This document shows, piece after piece, positions 62,401 to 64,000 of a stretch of 64,000 bases of DNA. The notes below the pieces were generated by a model. It made no database searches. It was not told the origin of the DNA and saw only the letters and a list, made by a program, of their open reading frames with translations. The position numbers and the translations under genes were made by a program. Positions within the stretch are counted from its first letter, which is position 1. Every line of letters starts with the position of its first letter. Source of the stretch: Prorocentrum cordatum (Eukaryota; Sar; Dinophyceae; Prorocentrales; Prorocentraceae); the NCBI GenBank assembly GCA_963575745.1, contig CAUYUJ010002769.1:163501-227500 (forward strand). The letters run 5' to 3'.

Positions 62401-64000
62401 GTACCCCTCACCAGCAGACGGAGCGCGGGGGTGGACGATGCTCGCAGTTTCGGTACTGATCGCGTGATGGCACACGTTTTGTCCAGCTGTACCTCGTTCG
62501 TCTCACCGAGTCGGTTTCGCCCTTCCTTCTTCTCTTCTCTTTGCGTACCTGGGCGTCCTCGGATGACCCTCGGCGGAGTCTGAAACCACAAATTCGTGCG
62601 GGAACGCACCGATGCCTGACCCCCCCCCATCAGGCAGGGGCGCGGAGATCACCACGCTTCGCGGTCCGGACCAGAGAGGCGCTGCGTATTCTGCAGGGGG
62701 GCGGTGCGATAGCGCGAAGGTGACCGCGTTCCGCACAGCACGAGGAGTGGCGTCAGGTGACCGTGCAAGCTCCAACCGATGGCAGGTGCCTGTGCTCAGC
62801 AAGTCGCCGCTGTGCCGGCATCCGAAGCGAGGGCTCGGCCTGCGTGCCGGTAGCGCGCTGGCCCTCCATTCTGGAGGCGACTTGCCCCTCCATCTGCCAG
62901 CCGACGGTCTGTGCTGGCAGGCGTCGTTGCCCAGCGGCTCTCTGGGTGGAGGCGGGCGCCGCGCTGTGCCCGCAGGAGCCTGGCCCGTGGGCACAGGCTA
63001 TGACACGGATGATGCGGTGCACGCTGGCAGCTGCCACTAGCGCCTGCGGTCCGCGTGGGACGCGCGAGTGCACAGCCATTGGGCACCGCTGCTCAGCGCC
63101 TCTCCGCTTGGGATGCGTGCGCCGCTCCGCGACCGCGTGGGGCACCCGCAGCGCTACCGACCCTGGCTGCGTGTCCTGCCCCACCGCTCGGACGGGGCCG
63201 GAACGCAGCCTGGGAGAGGTCCGGGGAGCAGCGGCGTCGGCATCATGTTGTGCTCTCCGTGCTCCCCACCCCCAGGCTGAGCATGTGCTATCCATTTCGG
63301 CCTTTCTCCCGCCACAAAAATGTTTATGTGATATGTGTGTATCTGTATTTGTTTACACATATCGGTATACATGTAGATATCGACACCCTCTGATGGACTG
63401 TTGTGCAAAGTTAGTTGGAGACTGTCTGTGCAGATGAGTTCGTGCCAGAAGTCTCGTCCAGCTCCTGCAATTTCTGGTTTTCGTCCTCCGCCCCTCCCGC
63501 TCACCTCCCACCTACACCACCTCTTCCCTCGCCCCTCCTCCATGCCCTCTTCCTCTTCCTCTTCCACGTGGCATCACCCATCCATCCTCTGTCCTTTCCC
63601 CTTTTCCCATTATTCAAATTCAGGAACTGTCCAAGGAGCCTTTCCTTTTTCCGCCCTCTATATATGCCTGTGCTCTGCATGCGTTTGCCCGGAGTGGTGC
63701 GCAACTTTTCTGGCTCAAGCCGACCAGGAATGCTAGTGGTCCTGGCCTCTCGGAGAAGAAAACTATGGTTCCTCACCATGACGGTGTATTTGTGAGAAGG
63801 TTTCATCGAACAGCATTCCGTTTGTTTATCCTCTTGTTTCCCTCCCGCCGCTTCCATACGCCGCCATTGGAGAGGGCGGCACTTCTATGCACTCTTTCCT
63901 GGAGTCGGCCCGACGGCCGCTGGCTCTTCGGGGCGAATTGTCGGACTTCTCGAGCCTGCGGAGAGAAGGGCGAGGATGCGAGGAGGATCGGAGGAAGACC
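62401..64000. other. no assignable gene
   Basis: 62600-63290 is GC-rich and open in several frames on both strands (one Cys-rich, 62757-63437 on +), but frames conflict and no domain is visible. 63190-63240 is a family G fragment. 63480-63600 is pyrimidine-rich. Confidence 0.4.

Noticed and set aside
62757-63437. Cys-rich secreted protein or toxin-like frame
   Set aside because: Cysteines follow from frequent TGC in GC-rich DNA; several other frames are equally open and spacing is irregular.
63685-63720. Sequence resembling the dinoflagellate spliced leader (TTTTCTGGCTCAAG)
   Set aside because: An extra base and an unmatched 5' half; too weak to call a spliced-leader relict.

Overview
The window looks like nuclear DNA of a dinoflagellate, possibly a large-genome, GC-rich form such as Prorocentrum or a relative. 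I infer this from several things together. The DNA is very GC-rich and repeat-dense. Coding sequence comes only as short, high-GC3 exon-like pieces. The one recognisable split gene appears to use GC 5' splice sites. The only long protein signal is a decayed LINE carrying a RanBP2-like zinc finger and an RNase H domain. I see no bacterial-style operon, no rRNA or tRNA gene and no CRISPR array. Nearly all long open frames are by-products of GGA/TCC arrays or minisatellites.

Layout. 1-3.4 kb: simple repeats, one foldback element (family A) and an array of GCGTCGAY-like units (family O). 3.4-12 kb: a non-LTR retrotransposon (zinc finger, coiled coil, APE endonuclease, reverse transcriptase, zinc knuckle, RNase H) broken by about seven frameshifts and one stop, bracketed by a 166-168-bp direct repeat. 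12-24 kb: tandem repeats and short TIR elements (families E, B, P, C). 24.1-25.9 kb: the 3' part of a GNAT acetyltransferase gene in three exons, with a family A element in each intron. 26-39 kb: more TIR elements, an AT-rich island (31.5-32.2 kb) and candidate exons. 39.2-39.9 kb: a ~100-bp satellite carrying TGACGTCA. 40-64 kb: further copies of the same families, long TCC/GGA tracts, and TIR elements with minisatellites inside them.

The most notable pattern is a dense community of short inverted-repeat elements, about a dozen families recurring across 64 kb. Several keep target-site duplications: 8 bp exact for two copies of family T and 6 bp for one family F element. Family T ends resemble a 5' splice donor and a pyrimidine-YAG acceptor, which suggests introner-like behaviour. 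This is a hypothesis and not a demonstrated function. Family letters (A, B, C and so on) are my own labels, based on by-eye comparison within this window only.
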